A DNA stretch of 64,000 nt from Balanoglossus misakiensis (taxonomy: Eukaryota; Hemichordata). Shown here piece after piece: positions 62,256-64,000 of the stretch. The stretch is taken from assembly GCA_040954595.2 (NCBI GenBank), contig CM082586.2, positions 3,658,001 through 3,722,000 of the forward strand, written 5' to 3'. The notes beneath the pieces were generated by a model. That model searched no databases and was not told where the DNA came from. It was given only the letters and a program-made list of their open reading frames with translations. Both the position numbers and the translations under genes were made by a program. The first letter of the stretch is position 1; each line of letters starts with the position of its first letter.

Positions 62256-64000
62256 GTGACGTTTACTTATTTATTAATTAGAGGCGTGTCCTCGAAAGCT
62301 CTTGCGAAATACCAGTCGAAGGGTCACGGATCCCTTCGAGAATATATGTTCATGAGACGAGATCAGAGGTTGCAGATGTTCTTCTCATTTGCATAAACCC
62401 CCTCCAAACAATGGTCACATTCTGGACGTTGGTGCATATTGGTTCAGGCTGTGCATTTTCGACGGCGCCCGTATAATCATATCACACAAACTCTCCATCG
62501 CGCTTATAAAACTACAGCCTTTACCCAGGCTGTGTTTGCTGAATTTCTTTAGTGATGATTTTATATCATCCCTGCGATGCCCCAATGTCTGAAGAGCTGT
62601 GACTCAAACAGCTTGACCTATAGTCACAAGCTGTTTATTGACGACATACACGAGAATAGATTCTCGGATGTAACTGTCGATTTGTCGGTGGTCTCACGAC
62701 GTAATCCCTCGGCAATCAAACTAAACTCTTCTGTGTAATGAATTCTGCTCGGGGATTCAAGAAGAACACCCCGAAAACCGATCACCCAGTGGAACAACTA
62801 CAATAATTATCAGACCCGCCGATGACGCATCGGACATCCGGGCTTTCTGACATCATGGATCGCGGCTATAAGGGTCCACAGTCGTCTCCTCATCGCAAGA
62901 GCCGCGGTAACGATCAGAATTATTTCGCCTTCCGAGTGAGTAAATACGATAGCTGGCATCAAGATTGAAGTCTGACGTAGTTTGGGTTTATCTTTGACTG
63001 GGATTCTGGTCCACTAATCGGACGAATTATTCGCCACTTAAACCTAATAGAAAATCATTCTTTTGACACTCAATAATTCAGCTTCATGTCAATCAAGGCG
63101 CCATAGTGATTTCATCCTTGAACCGGCGTTTAACTGTTAAGCAGCAAAGAGCGCCTTGGCATTGACAGTGATGTCGTTAAGGTAGCATTGCCTCGAAAAT
63201 CAAAGTCTTCATTTTCTTGAATTTTGCTCAAAACAACTTAGGATTATTTTCTCTTCAAACTGAGATAAAAATTTTGGGTCACTGGGCATTCTTATCCTAA
63301 GAATGACTGATAGGATTTTAATAAAATTTGTTTTGAATGCCAAGAAATGTTTACTTCCTAATGCATGCATGTTGCTTAATTAATTAATTAATGTTAATTT
63401 GCATAATAACTAGTTTCAGCAAAGTAACATATCTGTTGATTGACTGACTGAATTAACCTGGAATTAATAATCTAGTTCAACAGTATAACTTCTACAACCA
63501 AATTCTGTTTGGTTAGGCTAGCGTGACTCATAAATAATTATAGTTTGCATACTTAGTTATTTGAGCAAAGTTACCTGTATCTCAGGAATGCGTCACAGTC
63601 ATGCGATTTACCTAAAAACTGACACAACAAAGTACGGGCACCCGATAGGCTAATTAATTATTTTGCCAAAAAGACCATCTCAAACGTAATAAAGATACCG
63701 AATATATAAATATATAATAAGCGTTACTTTTGTGACAGATGTAATATACATACGCTGATATATATTTCAAATACTATACAGGTACTCGATTTCAGACGGC
63801 GACAGTCGGATAAGTACATGAAAGGTTCACGTTATTGTTGAAACTTTCCTGCCTCATAAACTTTTTGAAGGTGACATACATACTCATCAAAAAGAAGAAA
63901 GTGGGTTGATACTTCACATCCCACCAGTCAAATACACAGTCACCTTCAAATAAAGCTGACAATAATTGATTTTTAATAGGCAGGAATACCATTTAGACAA

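Larger units (their letters stand above)
52300..64000. other. right-hand region without a recognised gene
   Basis: No family that I know is visible. Unsupported open frames include plus 52256-52663, minus 54657-54294 (121 codons after an acceptor-like tract), plus 60081-60383, minus 61506-61267 and minus 62255-61920. A CpG-rich stretch with paired CREs lies at 57.3-57.6 kb, and a 14-nt C run at 61659-61672. Confidence 0.45.

Overview
The window is eukaryotic nuclear DNA from an animal. Coding sequence is split into many short exons with GT..AG introns, poly(A) signals are AATAAA/ATTAAA, base composition is AT-leaning, and there are simple repeats. There are no prokaryotic operons, CRISPR arrays or recognisable rRNA/tRNA genes. 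The gene set is animal-wide (DDX54, PHTF, TMEM60). The two neuropeptide precursors look like the CRH/urotensin/DH44 family, which suggests a bilaterian, probably a marine invertebrate deuterostome. That placement is inference and is weak below the level of Bilateria.

Layout. At 1-3.4 kb I see no gene. At 3.56-9.08 kb on the plus strand lies a complete 17-exon DEAD-box helicase gene of the DDX54/Dbp10 type (850 aa reconstructed). Its 3' end converges with a complete 17-coding-exon minus-strand PHTF gene (21.34 to 10.99 kb, 868 aa reconstructed). A perfect 17-bp hairpin lies between the two 3' ends. PHTF starts 733 bp from the intronless TMEM60 gene (22.07-22.47 kb, plus). This head-to-head TMEM60/PHTF pair is the same arrangement as human TMEM60/PHTF2.

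The accessory part is the right-hand 41 kb. Joining small minus-strand exons by splice signals and phase gives two genes for secreted peptide precursors, both in the same orientation. Gene A (38.6 to 26.6 kb) has a TATA box, a non-coding exon, a signal-peptide exon, an 11-kb intron and two peptide exons. It contains two CRH-like domains in one precursor. Gene B (52.0 to 50.5 kb) has a TATA box, a non-coding exon, a signal-peptide exon and one CRH-like peptide flanked by KR and an amidation site (GRKRR). All three domains share an L-D/N-x-P start and an N-x-x-L-M/F end. Their spacing is equal to vertebrate CRH (A, first), shorter by 4 residues (A, second) or longer by 7 (B). This tandem, structurally diversified CRH-like cluster is the most interesting content of the window.

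The rest of 22.9-64 kb holds orphan exons, promoter-like motif clusters (paired CREs, paired octamers) and several unassigned open frames. These are listed with low confidence.
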